A DNA stretch of 64,000 bases, taken from the NCBI RefSeq assembly GCF_003234655.2, contig NZ_CP126271.1:3038001-3102000 (forward strand), in the 5' to 3' direction. Positions 1 to 9,700 of this stretch are shown here, one piece after another. A program made the position numbers and the translations under genes. This DNA comes from Curtobacterium sp. MCLR17_007 (GTDB lineage: Bacteria; Actinomycetota; Actinomycetes; Actinomycetales; Microbacteriaceae). Numbering within the stretch: the stretch's first letter is position 1; each line of letters begins with the position of its first letter. A model generated the notes under the pieces. It searched no databases and was not told the origin of the DNA. It was given only the letters and a program-made list of their open reading frames with translations.

Positions 1-537
1 AGCCCCAGCGCGACGACCGTCGCGCCCTCGGAGACCCCGACGCCTTCGTCGGCACCTGTGGTCAGCGAACCGACCAGCACGCCGTCCTCGACCCCGAGTC
101 CGACACGTCGCGCAGCCGTGCTGCCGACCGATTGCCGATCGATGGTCCCCGAGGCGGACTACGAGCGCCTGTTCGGCCAGGTGCCGGTACGCGACGAGAC
201 CAGCAGCATCCCGGTGCCGCAGGCTCCGTTCCCTGACACGTCCCTCCGCTGTGTCTGGATGGACCCGAGCGCCGATGTGAGCGGCATCAGCGTCGACATC
301 GGTACAGCCACACCGGAACAACAGGCTCAGCTCGAGAGCACGTTCGCGGACGGTCCTGAGGTGTGCTCCGACCGGGACGGCGGGCGGTTCTGCCAGGCTA
401 CCTGGCCTGCTGACCCGTACCCCGTCGACACCACGGTGACGTACTTCGGCCGGGGCACCACCTGGATCCAGGTCACGCAGACGAACGCACCGACCGACGG
501 CCTGCTGAAGGCGATCGAGCAGCAGGTCTGGGGCTGA
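1..537 (+). CDS. C-terminal part of a secreted protein with Ser/Thr/Pro linker (5' truncated by window edge)
   Basis: The frame is open from base 1, so the true start is outside the window; about 178 residues are visible. The first 40 or so residues are almost only Ser, Thr, Pro and Ala, as in linkers that span actinobacterial cell walls or follow a lipobox. The remaining ~140 residues form a compact domain with four Cys (PTDC, LRC, EVC and RFC contexts), suggesting one or two disulfides outside the membrane. I do not recognise the family. A perfect palindrome follows about 65 bases after the stop and may end its transcript. Confidence 0.6.
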   Translation, partial: SPSATTVAPSETPTPSSAPVVSEPTSTPSSTPSPTRRAAVLPTDCRSMVPEADYERLFGQVPVRDETSSIPVPQAPFPDTSLRCVWMDPSADVSGISVDIGTATPEQQAQLESTFADGPEVCSDRDGGRFCQATWPADPYPVDTTVTYFGRGTTWIQVTQTNAPTDGLLKAIEQQVWG

Positions 538-601
538 CGCCGCGACGCGCTCGCGTGACCCGACCGGCTCTGGGGGGCGGGCGGTGCACGCGAGCACGTC
601 G

Positions 602-643
602 GGACGGGAGGCGCGGTGCGGGCCCGCACCGCGCCTCCCGTCC
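602..643. repeat. Perfect 42-bp palindrome, possible terminator (REP-like family)
   Basis: Two 21-base arms pair perfectly with no loop. The left arm begins GGACGGGAGGCGCGGTGC and the right arm is its reverse complement. It lies between two genes on the plus strand, so it could terminate the upstream transcript, but no T-run follows. Closely related palindromes lie at 16165-16221, 37852-37893 and 53025-53072. Confidence 0.85.
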
Positions 644-712
644 GGTGGGTCTGGACACCAGCGCCCTGCGCGCGCAGGATGATGCGCACCAGACCCAGGG
701 AGATGGTGCGCC

Positions 713-1060
713 GTGCAGTTCCTCGTCAACGTCATCGACACCGGCCAGGCCGCGGCCGCGGGCCGGACCGACTCCGCGACCGCGGCCGAGTACGAAGCGG
801 TCGGAGCGCTCAACGAGCGCCTGCAGGCGGACGGGCACATCCTGTTCGCCGGCGGCCTGACCGCACCACAGGACGCGGTCGTGGTCGATGCGCGGGGCGA
901 GTCCCCCACGGTCAGCGAAGGGTCGCTGTTCGGCGGCGACGAGTACATCGCGGGGTTCTGGGTGCTGGACCTGCCGGACGCCGAGACTGCGCGGGCCGTC
1001 GCGACCGAGGCTTCGGTGGCCTGCAACCGGACGATCGAGCTGCGCGCGCTGCAGGGCTGA
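713..1060 (+). CDS. YCII-related (DGPF-type) small protein
   Basis: A 115-residue protein starting at GTG with AGGGAG about 10 bases upstream. The fold pattern fits the YCII/DGPF family: an N-terminal beta strand (QFLVNVIDT), a helix over EYEAVGALNERLQADG, the strand HILFAGGL, and a C-terminal helix after LPDAETARA. YCII proteins are small ferredoxin-like dimers, often of unknown reaction and sometimes linked to sigma factors, though none is next to this gene. No operon partner is apparent: the next gene has its own ribosome binding site 125 bases on. Family assignment is by pattern; function is unknown. Confidence 0.7.
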   Translation: MQFLVNVIDTGQAAAAGRTDSATAAEYEAVGALNERLQADGHILFAGGLTAPQDAVVVDARGESPTVSEGSLFGGDEYIAGFWVLDLPDAETARAVATEASVACNRTIELRALQG

Positions 1061-1184
1061 GGGTCTCCACCAGGGGACGTCAACCTGCGAGAAGCCCGGG
1101 CACAGCGGGCTCCCGCGTGACGATCATCGATCGAGGTGCGTCCCGTTGGTGGGCGCACCGTCCGCGCCCCCGACAGGAGACACC

Positions 1185-1619
1185 ATGACGAACACCGACC
1201 ACGACGACCAGCCGACCGGGAGGTCCTCGTTCCGCGACACCGTCACCGCCGGGCTCGTGCAGAAGGCCCTCGAGCCGGTGCTGCGTGCCGTTCGCGACGA
1301 GGTGGCGTCCGCCCGCCGCGAGGTCAGCGAGCGCGCCAGCGGGGCCAAGAACGGCCTGGTGCTCACGGGGGTCGCCGTGGCGTTCGCGCTCACGACGCTG
1401 GTCCTGCTGGCGGGCTTCGTCGTCACGCTGCTGGCGCTGGCGCTGCCGGTGTGGGCCGCGGCGGGCATCACGTTCGCCGGGTTCGCGGTCATCACCGCGA
1501 TCCTGCTGGCGGTGGGAATCCGCGGCATCCGTCGTGGGATCCCGCCGGTGCCGAAGGACACGCTGCGTTCCGCGAAGGACCGGGTCACGCACCGGGACGG
1601 CGAGGGCACCGCGAGCTGA
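1185..1619 (+). CDS. Phage-holin-family (actinobacterial type) membrane protein
   Basis: A 144-residue protein. The ATG is chosen because AGGAGA lies 5 bases upstream; the longer open frame has no such site. A polar N-terminus with a charged helix (residues ~15-50, rich in Arg/Glu) precedes two hydrophobic segments at about 55-80 and 85-108, then a basic tail. This matches the small actinobacterial proteins labelled phage holin family, which are usually chromosomal and not part of a prophage. Nothing phage-like surrounds it here, so a lytic role is unlikely; a general membrane or envelope role is more plausible. Confidence 0.7.
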   Translation: MTNTDHDDQPTGRSSFRDTVTAGLVQKALEPVLRAVRDEVASARREVSERASGAKNGLVLTGVAVAFALTTLVLLAGFVVTLLALALPVWAAAGITFAGFAVITAILLAVGIRGIRRGIPPVPKDTLRSAKDRVTHRDGEGTAS

Positions 1620-1640
1620 CGACGTCTGGCCGTCGGGGCC

Positions 1641-1973
1641 TCAGCGCGCGGTGATGCCGAACAACGCGCTGAGGAAGCCGAAGCGCCCGCGCGGTCGGAC
1701 CGTGCGCACGGTGCGGGTGGGTGCCGGGAACGCGACGTCGTGCAGGTTGTTCCGCTTCGAGCCGTCCCAGTTGGCGAACAGGTAGGCGCTGCCGAGCACG
1801 CTCAGGCTGCGCACGGGGGCACGGCGCCAGTCGCCGGCGCGCACGAAGTAGCCGGAGTGGCCGGAGTGGATGTTGCGGATCACGGTGTCGACGTCGATGA
1901 CGCCGGTCTCGGTGATGACCGCGGTGATGCCCGTTCGGTCTCGGGCCACGTACTCGATGATGTGTTCGGGCAT
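1641..1973 (-). CDS. DUF3892 domain protein
   Basis: A 110-residue protein from the ATG at 1973. The open frame extends further upstream, but that part overlaps the VanZ gene and is Arg-rich shadow sequence. The core has the DUF3892 pattern: strand, turn and DRTGIT, a DVDTVIRNI helix, then GYFVRAG and a YLFANWDGSKRNNL motif near residues 65-80, followed by a basic tail. These proteins are small and of unknown role, often in stress-associated loci. It sits 7 bases after the VanZ gene stop and is probably co-transcribed with it. No strong ribosome binding site is visible. Confidence 0.65.
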   Translation of the reverse strand: MPEHIIEYVARDRTGITAVITETGVIDVDTVIRNIHSGHSGYFVRAGDWRRAPVRSLSVLGSAYLFANWDGSKRNNLHDVAFPAPTRTVRTVRPRGRFGFLSALFGITAR

Positions 1974-1980
1974 GCTGCGT

Positions 1981-2547
1981 TCACGATGGTGTGCCACGTC
2001 TCGACGCCGGGTGGTCGGCCTGTGCGCGGGACTCTGCCGGAACCGTCGTCGCTTCCTCGTCCAGGATACGACGCCGTCGGCGATCGAGCACCAGGATGGC
2101 CAGAGAGAGCAGTGCGCCGATCGCGGCACCGATCGTGTTCATCCACCAGTCGTTCGTGTCGCAGGCCCGACCGAGGTCCGGCACCAGCATCTGCACGGTC
2201 TCGATGAGCGCGGACAGGCCCGTGCCGGCGAGGAACACCGGCAGCGGCCGTCCGGTCGACAGCGCGGCGAAGAGCACGGCCGGCAGCAGGAGTGCGATGT
2301 TCGCCAGGGTGTCGAGGCCTGCGAAGGGGACCGAGAACTGGACGGTGCACGACACCGGGCCCGGATCTCCTGACGGGGAGAACGTCAGCGCGGCGACCCC
2401 GAGCAGAGCGACCGCGGTCAGCGCGGTGAGCGTCGCCCGGGCCTGACGGCGGTGCAGCCACCACCCGAGCGCCGCGCAGAGGACCACCAGCACGGCGAAG
2501 AGCACCCGGACCAGGGTCGGGTGCTCGGCGAGCAGCGTGCTGATCAC
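1981..2547 (-). CDS. VanZ-family membrane protein
   Basis: A 188-residue protein starting at GTG, which overlaps the stop of the upstream hydrolase gene as GTGA, a translational coupling arrangement. Hydrophobic segments lie at roughly 12-30, 40-56, 75-95, 100-118 and 135-152. The motif NDWWMNTIGAAIGAL near residues 131-145 is the hallmark of VanZ-like proteins (D-x-x-x-N-x-x-G-x-x-x-G). VanZ itself gives low-level teicoplanin resistance, but most homologues in actinobacteria have no proven function. A charged cytoplasmic tail ends the protein. It is probably in one transcript with the hydrolase and the DUF3892 gene. Confidence 0.8.
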   Translation of the reverse strand: MISTLLAEHPTLVRVLFAVLVVLCAALGWWLHRRQARATLTALTAVALLGVAALTFSPSGDPGPVSCTVQFSVPFAGLDTLANIALLLPAVLFAALSTGRPLPVFLAGTGLSALIETVQMLVPDLGRACDTNDWWMNTIGAAIGALLSLAILVLDRRRRRILDEEATTVPAESRAQADHPASRRGTPS

Positions 2548-3383
2548 CGAGCTCGGAGCGCGTCGCGGACGAGGTCAGCGACGACGGCCGGCTGCTCGAG
2601 TCCGGGCAGGTGCGCGACACCCGGCAGGACGCGCACGGGTCCCTGTCCGAGCCGCCGGGCGGTCTCCTCGTAGAACGGCAGGTCGGCCGGGATGTCGAGG
2701 TCGCCCCAGGTGGTCAGGACCGGCACGGCGACGTCGCCGAGTCGTGTCCACGCGCCCACCCCGGCGTCGCCGGCGCTGTCCGGCGCGGCGACCTCGAGGA
2801 TGCGCCGGTTCATCGCGAGGAACAGGTCCCGAGCCGCGCCGCCGACCCTGCCCTCGGGAGCCACGGGGCCGTCGAGCCACAGGTGCGCGAGGGCGGCGAG
2901 TCGGTCGTCCACGGGGCTGTCGGCGTCCTCGGCGCGGTCGAGCAGGGGTTCGGTGGCCGGGTCGAGCTCCCAGTCGAAGGGGGTGTCCTCGTCGGTCATG
3001 CCCGACACCCCTGCGCCGATGAGCAGGACGCCGGACACCCGCTCGGGGTGCAGCAGCGCCGCGTCGAGGGCGAGCGCACCGCCCATCGAGTTGCCGACCA
3101 GCAGCGCCCGCTCGAGCCCGAGGTCGTCGAGCACCACGAGCAGGTCGTCCACGTGGGTGAACGACGACGGGTCGGTGGCCGCCGGGGTGTCCCCGTAGCC
3201 GCGCCGGTCGTACGCGACCAGGTCGAAACCGTCGTCGGAGAGCTCCGTCGCGACGGTGTCCCAGGCGCGCCGGTCGGCGACGCCCGCGTGCAGGAAGACC
3301 ACGGCGCGGTCGCCGCCGTGGTGTCGGGTGACGGCGATCGGGGTGCCGTCGCGGGCCGTGATGCTGCGCTGCTCCGCGTCCAT
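2544..3383 (-). CDS. Alpha/beta-fold hydrolase
   Basis: A 279-residue protein from ATG at 3383. The family layout is complete: HG-type oxyanion region (VVFLHAGV, near residue 32), nucleophile elbow GNSMGG with the Ser at about residue 95, an acid residue in WGDLDIP near 225, and the catalytic His in VAHLPGLEQP near 253. A cap region of about 90 residues lies between strand 6 and the acid. The closest general type is the 3-oxoadipate enol-lactonase/haloperoxidase-like group, but the substrate cannot be read from sequence. It is the first gene of a coupled trio with VanZ and DUF3892. Confidence 0.8.
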   Translation of the reverse strand: MDAEQRSITARDGTPIAVTRHHGGDRAVVFLHAGVADRRAWDTVATELSDDGFDLVAYDRRGYGDTPAATDPSSFTHVDDLLVVLDDLGLERALLVGNSMGGALALDAALLHPERVSGVLLIGAGVSGMTDEDTPFDWELDPATEPLLDRAEDADSPVDDRLAALAHLWLDGPVAPEGRVGGAARDLFLAMNRRILEVAAPDSAGDAGVGAWTRLGDVAVPVLTTWGDLDIPADLPFYEETARRLGQGPVRVLPGVAHLPGLEQPAVVADLVRDALRAR

Positions 3384-3499
3384 GGCACTGAACCTAGCGC
3401 GCGGACGACGCACAGTGTTCACACGATCCGGCGCTCTGTCACGAGCACGAAACAGACGGGCAACGGGGGCGACACAGCACCGCAGCACACTGGTCGCAC

Positions 3500-3519
3500 T
3501 ACCTGTCACACGACAGGTA
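3500..3519. promoter_or_regulatory. Palindromic operator candidate for the TetR regulator of the nitrogen operon
   Basis: TACCTGTCACACGACAGGTA is an inverted repeat with 8-base arms and a 4-base centre, 21 bases before the permease start. It is the only good palindrome in the spacer. The operon ends with a TetR gene, and TetR dimers usually bind 15-20 bp palindromes of this kind. Binding is an inference. Confidence 0.55.
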
Positions 3520-3540
3520 CTCCGCGAAAGGTCTGCAGCC

Positions 3541-5133
3541 ATGCGCTCCTCCGAAGCTCCGCTCCATGCACCGCGCGCCACCGTCTCCCCCACCACGCAG
3601 GACCTCGCACAGCTCGGCTACGAGCAGGAGCTGCACCGCGGGGTCGGATCGTTCTCGTCCTTCGCCGCCGGGTTCTCGTTCGTGTCGATCCTGACTACGG
3701 TGTTCCAGCTGTTCGGCCTGGGCTTCGGCCTGGGCGGGGCCGCGTTCTTCTGGGCCTGGCCGCTGGTCTTCGCCGGCCAGCTGCTCGTCGCGCTCAACTT
3801 CGCCCAGCTCGCAGCCCGGTGGCCGATCTCGGGCGCGATCTTCCAGTGGTCGAGTCGTCTCGCCGGTGCACGCTTCGGCTGGTTCACGGGCTGGACGATG
3901 ATCATCGGGCAGGTCCTCACCGTCGCGGTCGCCGCCATCGCCGTGCAGGCGGTGCTCCCGGCGATCTGGAGCGGCTTCCAGGTCGTCGGTGGTCCGGGCG
4001 CCGACCCCTCGTTGGCGTCGTCGACGGGTGCCGCCAACGCGGTCGTCCTCGGTCTGGTGATGCTCGTCGTGACGACGGTCGTCAACATCACGAGCGTGCG
4101 ACTCATGGCCCGGGTGACGAGCTTCGGCGTGCTCATCGAGATCATCGGCGTCGTGGTCCTCATCGCCGCGCTGTTCCTGCTGCCGCACCGCAGCCCGACG
4201 GTGGTGTTCACGACCGCCGGGTCGACGAGCACCGAGCCGTACGTGTGGGCGTTCCTGGCGTCGTCGCTGATGGCCGCGTACGTGATGGTCGGGTTCGACT
4301 CCGCCGGCGAGCTGGCCGAGGAGACGCACAACCCCCGCCGCACCACCCCGAAGACGATCGTCCGCGCGCTGACGGTGTCCGGTCTCGGCGGCGGACTGCT
4401 CATCATCGGGGCACTCGTCGCGGCCCCGAGCCTGACCGACGGCAAGCTCGCCACCCAGGGCCTGGCGTGGGTCATCACCTCGACGCTCGGCGACGTGTTC
4501 GGCCGCCTGCTGCTGTGCACCGTCGCCGTCGCGGTCTTCGCGTGCACCCTGGCGGTGCAGACCGCCGGCGCGCGGATGGTCTACTCGATGGCCCGCGAGA
4601 AGGCCCTGCCGTTCCACCGCACCCTGGCGAAGGTCTCGCCGCGCACCGGCACCCCGATCGCGGCGTCGATCGTCGTCGGGGTCGGCGCCGGGCTCGCCCT
4701 GGCGGTCAACATCGGGCAGTCGGCGATCTTCACGGCGCTGTCGAGCCTGTGCATCGCGATGCTCTACCTGGCCTACCTCGGCGTGACCGGCCCCCTGCTG
4801 GTGCAGCGCATCCGGCTGCGGCGCGAGGGCTTCCCTGCCGGGGTGGACGAGGACGGCAAGCCGCTCTTCACGCTCGGCCGGTGGGGCATCCCGCTCAACG
4901 CGCTGGCCGTCGCGTTCCAGATCGGCATGGCGGTCAACCTGATCTGGCCCCGTCCCGAGATCTACGACCTGACGGGCCACTCGTGGTGGCTGCAGTACAG
5001 CGCGCTGCTGTTCATCGGCGGCGTGCTGCTGGTCGGGTGGGCGTGGTCGAGCTGGCGGCACCGCGCACACGGACCGCTCACCCTGGCCGACGTGCCCACC
5101 ACGGCCGCCACGCCCGTGCCCGCCGACGCCTGA
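3541..5133 (+). CDS. APC-superfamily permease, probable guanidine/urea-type nitrogen importer
   Basis: A 530-residue protein with about twelve hydrophobic segments starting near residue 37. The N-terminal helix carries the APC pattern (GFSFVSILTTVFQLFGLG) and the consensus helix region GFDSAGELAEETHNPRRTTPK near 260 is typical of amino-acid/GABA-type permeases. ATG follows GAAAGG at suitable spacing; the longer open frame would run back over the operator and the divergent hydrolase gene. It opens an operon of carboxylase, allophanate hydrolase and accessory proteins, so it most likely imports the nitrogen compound those enzymes degrade. The substrate, guanidine or urea, is inferred from context only. 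Confidence 0.8.
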   Translation: MRSSEAPLHAPRATVSPTTQDLAQLGYEQELHRGVGSFSSFAAGFSFVSILTTVFQLFGLGFGLGGAAFFWAWPLVFAGQLLVALNFAQLAARWPISGAIFQWSSRLAGARFGWFTGWTMIIGQVLTVAVAAIAVQAVLPAIWSGFQVVGGPGADPSLASSTGAANAVVLGLVMLVVTTVVNITSVRLMARVTSFGVLIEIIGVVVLIAALFLLPHRSPTVVFTTAGSTSTEPYVWAFLASSLMAAYVMVGFDSAGELAEETHNPRRTTPKTIVRALTVSGLGGGLLIIGALVAAPSLTDGKLATQGLAWVITSTLGDVFGRLLLCTVAVAVFACTLAVQTAGARMVYSMAREKALPFHRTLAKVSPRTGTPIAASIVVGVGAGLALAVNIGQSAIFTALSSLCIAMLYLAYLGVTGPLLVQRIRLRREGFPAGVDEDGKPLFTLGRWGIPLNALAVAFQIGMAVNLIWPRPEIYDLTGHSWWLQYSALLFIGGVLLVGWAWSSWRHRAHGPLTLADVPTTAATPVPADA

Positions 5134-5178
5134 ACCGCTGACACCACCAACACCAGCACCAGCACGGAGGAACCACGC

Positions 5179-6015
5179 ATGCGCGACCTGCACCAGACCG
5201 ACAGCGTCCTCGCCTCGCGCGACGACGCCCGCGCCCAGGCCGGAGCGCGGTCCGAGCACATGCCGTACCTGCCGGCGTCGACGTCCCCGTTCGCTCCCGA
5301 GGGCGTCGACCCCGCGCAACTCGTCTGGGCCGAGACCGTCGCCCCGGGCGGGTACACGCACAAGGTCCTGGCGCGGGGTTCCCGGCTGCGGTTCGACGAC
5401 CCGACGGGCGACGCCTGTGCGAGCGTCGTCGTGTACAACGCGCTCGAGCCGTGGGAACGCCTGAACGTCGCCGACACGCAGAAGATCCCGTGGCAGGCGT
5501 ACCTCGGGGCCGGCTCCCCCCTGCTGAGCGGCGACGGCCGGGTGCTCGCGAGCATCGTCGAGGACACCTCCGGGCACCACGACGCGTTCTGCGGGACATC
5601 GACCGACGCCTGGAACACCGCCAAGTACGGCGATGCCGCACCCGAGGGGCCGTCACCGAGCGGGCGGTCCCTGCTGGCGAAGGCGGCGGCGAAGCACGGC
5701 CTGACCAAGCGCGACCTGCCGCCGAGCGTGTCGTTCTTCCAGGGCGTGCGGGTCGACCCCGAGGGCGCGCTCGAGCCCGTCGGGTCGGCCGGCCCGGGGC
5801 ACCACGTCACCCTGGTCACCGAGCTGCCGCTGCTGGTGCTGGTCGCGAACGTCGCGCACCCGCTGGACCCCCGCACCGACTACTTGGTCGGGCCGCTGCG
5901 CGTGCACGCCTGGCGCGGGGAGCCGACGAGCCCCGCCGACGACCGCTTCGGCGCCACTCCGGAACTCACGCGCGCCTACCTCAACACGATCGACCACGCG
6001 GAAGCACGAGGCTGA
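5179..6015 (+). CDS. Urea carboxylase-associated protein 1 (DUF1989), probable carboxyguanidine deiminase subunit
   Basis: A 278-residue DUF1989-family protein with GGAGGAA 7 bases before the ATG. Recognisable family segments are LRFDDPTGDACASVVVYNA near residues 74-92, WQAYLGAGSPLLSGDGRVL near 111-129, and a HHDAFCGT stretch near 137. The family was long called urea amidolyase-associated protein. Published biochemistry on the paired DUF1989 proteins (CgdA/CgdB) showed a heteromeric carboxyguanidine deiminase giving allophanate. The gene lies between the permease and its partner with only 3 bases before the next start. Which of the two is CgdA or CgdB I cannot say from sequence alone. Confidence 0.85.
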   Translation: MRDLHQTDSVLASRDDARAQAGARSEHMPYLPASTSPFAPEGVDPAQLVWAETVAPGGYTHKVLARGSRLRFDDPTGDACASVVVYNALEPWERLNVADTQKIPWQAYLGAGSPLLSGDGRVLASIVEDTSGHHDAFCGTSTDAWNTAKYGDAAPEGPSPSGRSLLAKAAAKHGLTKRDLPPSVSFFQGVRVDPEGALEPVGSAGPGHHVTLVTELPLLVLVANVAHPLDPRTDYLVGPLRVHAWRGEPTSPADDRFGATPELTRAYLNTIDHAEARG

Positions 6016-6018
6016 ACG

Positions 6019-6711
6019 ATGTCCGACACCTTGACCTCCACCGTCCCCGTGGGCGTCGTCCACGCGCCCGACGTCGCCCTGGACTGGAGCGAGTCGCTGG
6101 TCCCCGGAACCGTGGTGCGCGACGACCGGGTCGCACCGCTCGCTCCGTGGTCGGCGGTCGTCCGCGCCGGGCAGGTCCTGACGATCGTGGACGTCGGCGG
6201 CAACCAGAGCGCCGACTGCCTGGTCTACGACGCCGTCGACCCCGACGAGCGGTACAGCGTCCCCGACACCCTCGTCGCGCAGGGGAACGCCTACGTCCGG
6301 ACCGGCACGGTGCTGATGTCGAACGAGGGCCGCCCGCTCATGACCGTCGTCGGCAACGAGATCGACCGGCAGGACACCATCGGCGGGGCCTGCTCGAAGG
6401 AGTCGAACACGCTGCGGTACGGCCACCACACCGCGTACCAGCACGGCTGCCGCGAGAACTTCATCGCCGAGGCCGCTCGCCACGGGCTCGGCGTGCGGGA
6501 CCTGGTGTCGAACCTGAACTGGTTCATGAACGTGCCCGTCGAGGCGGACGGCGCGCTCGGGATCGTCGACGGCATGAGCGCACCCGGCAAGCGCGTGGCC
6601 GTCCGGGCCGAACGCGACGTGCTGGTGATCGTGTCGAACTGCCCGCAGATGAACAACCCCTGCAACGACTTCTCCTGCACGCCCCTGCGCATGATCGTGG
6701 TCCAGCCGTGA
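6019..6711 (+). CDS. Urea carboxylase-associated protein 2 (DUF1989), probable carboxyguanidine deiminase subunit
   Basis: A 230-residue DUF1989 protein. Conserved parts are the strand-rich core TIVDVGGNQSADCLVYDA near residues 55-72, NEGRPLMTVVGNEIDRQDTIGG near 101-122, HHTAYQHGCRENF near 136-148, and the C-terminal SNCPQMNNPCNDF. The several conserved Cys and His residues suggest a metal site. With the preceding gene it would form the carboxyguanidine deiminase that converts the carboxylase product to allophanate and ammonia. Its stop overlaps the GTG of the carboxylase gene as GTGA, implying coupled translation of the partners. Confidence 0.85.
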   Translation: MSDTLTSTVPVGVVHAPDVALDWSESLVPGTVVRDDRVAPLAPWSAVVRAGQVLTIVDVGGNQSADCLVYDAVDPDERYSVPDTLVAQGNAYVRTGTVLMSNEGRPLMTVVGNEIDRQDTIGGACSKESNTLRYGHHTAYQHGCRENFIAEAARHGLGVRDLVSNLNWFMNVPVEADGALGIVDGMSAPGKRVAVRAERDVLVIVSNCPQMNNPCNDFSCTPLRMIVVQP

Positions 6712-9700
6712 CCGTCGCGCCCGACCCCACCGGGAGCCCCGCCGTGCCGCTCGACCTCGACACCGTGCTCGTCGCCAACCGCGGGGAGATCGCCCGTCGC
6801 GTGATCCGCTCGGCCAAGGCGATGGGCATGCGGACCGTCGCCGTGTTCTCCGACGCCGACCGTGCCGCTCCGCACGTGCGTGAGGCCGACGTCGCCGTCC
6901 GCCTGGGCCCCGCCCCCGCACGCGAGTCCTACCTGCGCATCGACGCCGTCGTGCAGGCAGCGCTCGACACCGGCGCCGGCCTGGTCCACCCCGGCTACGG
7001 GTTCCTGTCCGAGAACACCGAGTTCGCCAGCGCCTGCGAGGCCGCCGGCATCCGCTTCGTCGGACCGACGGCCGAGCAGATCGTCGCCTTCGGCGCCAAG
7101 CACACGGCACGCGAGCTCGCCGCCGCCGCCGGGGTCCCGATGCTCGCCGGCACCGGGCTGCTGGCCTCGGCCGACGACGCGGTCCAGGCCGCCGAGCGGA
7201 TCGGCCTGCCCGTCATGCTCAAGGCCACGGGCGGTGGCGGCGGGATCGGCATGCAGGCCTGCGCGACCCTGGACGAGGTGCGCGAGGCCTACGCCAGCGT
7301 CGAACGCACCGCGGCTGCCGCCTTCGGCGCCGCCGGCATCTTCCTCGAGCGCCTGGTCCGACCGGCCCGGCACGTCGAGGTCCAGCTGTTCGGGGACGGC
7401 CAGGGCCGGGTCGCCGTGATCGGCGACCGCGACTGCTCACTCCAGCGCCGCAACCAGAAGGTGATCGAGGAGGCTCCGGCGCCGGCACTGCCGGGGCACG
7501 TCCGGGAGGCCCTGCACAGCTCCGCACGTCGGCTCGCGGCGAGCATCGGGTACCGCAGCGCCGGCACGGTCGAGTTCGTCTACGACCCGGTGCGCGAAGA
7601 GGCGTCGTTCCTCGAGGTGAACACCCGGCTGCAGGTGGAACACCCCGTCACCGAGCAGGTCTACGGCGTCGACCTGGTCGCGCTGATGCTGCGACTGGCC
7701 CGCGACGGCGCGTCCGGCATCGACCCCGAGGTGTTCGCGCGCACCTGGACCCCGAGCGGCCACGCCGTCGAGGCCCGCGTCTACGCCGAGGACCCGGCCA
7801 AGGGCTCGCTGCCCTCGAGCGGCCTGGTGACGCAGGCCGTGTTCCCCGCGACCACGACCGACGGCGGCGCCCCGACCGGCATCCGCGTGGACGGCTGGGC
7901 CGAGACCGGCTCCGAGGTGTCCGCGTTCTACGACCCGATGCTCGCCAAGGTGATCGCCACCGGGGAGACCCGCGACGACGCCCTCGACCTGCTGCGTGCG
8001 GGGCTGACCGGCACCCGGATCGACGGCATCGTCACGAACACCGGACTGCTGCGCGCCCTGACCGACGACCTCGAACTCCGGACCGCGACGCACTCGACGT
8101 CGACGCTCGACGAGACCGCAGATCCGGACCCGCGCATCGACGTCGTGGCACCGGGCACCATGACGACCGTGCAGGACCTGCCCGGCCGCCTGGGGCACTG
8201 GCAGGTCGGTGTGCCGCCGAGCGGCCCGTTCGACGCGGCGTCGTTCGCCGAGGCGAACCGCGCGGTCGGCAACCCCGCGGGCGCCCCGGCGCTCGAGGTC
8301 ACGGCCACCGGTCCCACGCTGCGGTTCTCGGCCCCGGCCCTGGTCGCCGTGACGGGAGCCGCGGCCCCGGTCACCGTGGACGACCAGGCCGTGCCGCTGT
8401 GGGAGCCCGTCGAGGTGCAGGCCGGACAGACCCTGACGATCGGCACCGCCGCGGGCCCCGGACTCCGGACGTACCTGGCGGTGCGCGGTGGCATCGACGT
8501 ACCGACCTACCTGGGGTCCGCCTCGACCTTCACGCTCGGCGGCTTCGGTGGCCATGCGGGACGGGCGCTGCTGGCCGGCGACGTGCTGCGCCCGGGCTCC
8601 CCCGACGCCGACGTCCCGCACCCCGCGTTCCCCGCCGGCGCCCGGCTCGGCCTGGTCGGCGGCCCGACCCCGGACGACCGCCGCACGGCACTGACCAGCA
8701 CGTGGGAGATCGCCGTCACCGAGGGCCCGCACGCGGCACCGGACTTCTTCACGCGCGCCGACCTCGACGTGTTCTACGCCACCGACTACGGCGTGCACCA
8801 CAACTCCGCCCGCACCGGGGTCCGGCTGATCGGCCCCCGGCCAGGCTGGGCGCGGACCGACGGCGGCGAGGCCGGACTGCACCCGTCGAACATCCACGAC
8901 ACCCCGTACGCGGTCGGCGCGATCGACTTCACCGGCGACACCCCGATCATCCTCGGGCCGGACGGACCGTCCCTGGGCGGGTTCGTCTGCCCCGCCGTGG
9001 TGGCCAGCGGCGACCTGTGGAAGGTGGGCCAGCTGCGCCCGGGTGACACGGTGCGGTTCGTGCCGGTCCGCGAGGCCGACGCCGCCGCGCTCGACGCACA
9101 CCGGGCCTCCAGGACGGTGCCGCGGACCGGTGCCGACGGACGCTCCGGTGGGGACGGTGACGACGGCGTGCTCGCACGCCTGGACGCCACCGCGGCCCGG
9201 CCGAGCGTGGCGTACCGGCGCGACGGCGACGACAACGTGCTGGTCGAGTACGGCGACATGACGCTCGACATCGCGCTGCGGATGCGCGTGCACGCCCTGA
9301 TGACGAAGCTGCAGGACGAGGCACCGGAGGGCATCCTCGACATCACGCCGGGCATCCGATCGCTGCAGGTGCACACCGACGCCAGCGTGCTGAAGGCCAG
9401 CACCATGGCCGGGCTGCTGCGCGAGCTCGAGGACGAGATCCCGCCGACCGACCAGCTCGTCGTGCCCTCGCGGACGGTGAAGCTGCCGCTGTCGTGGGAC
9501 GACCCGGCGACCCGGCTGGCGATCGAGCGCTACATGAACGGGGTCCGGAACGACGCGCCGTGGACGCCCTGGAACATCGAGTTCATCCGCCGGATCAACG
9601 GGCTCGACTCGGTCGACGACGTGTTCCGCACGGTGTTCGACGCGAGCTACCTGGTGCTCGGTCTGGGCGACGTGTACCTCGGCGCACCGGTCGCCACGCC

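Noticed and set aside
1185..1619. Prophage, from the holin-like gene
   Set aside because: No capsid, tail, terminase, integrase or lysin gene nearby; this holin type is usually chromosomal in actinobacteria.
3384..3540. Guanidine riboswitch before the nitrogen operon
   Set aside because: No stretch with the conserved guanidine riboswitch loop sequences was seen; the palindrome fits a protein operator. A covariance search would be decisive.
2610..5141. Very long plus-strand open frame (over 800 codons) across the hydrolase and permease genes
   Set aside because: It crosses two real genes on opposite strands, is Arg/Gly/Val-rich with no domain, and arises from high-GC third positions.
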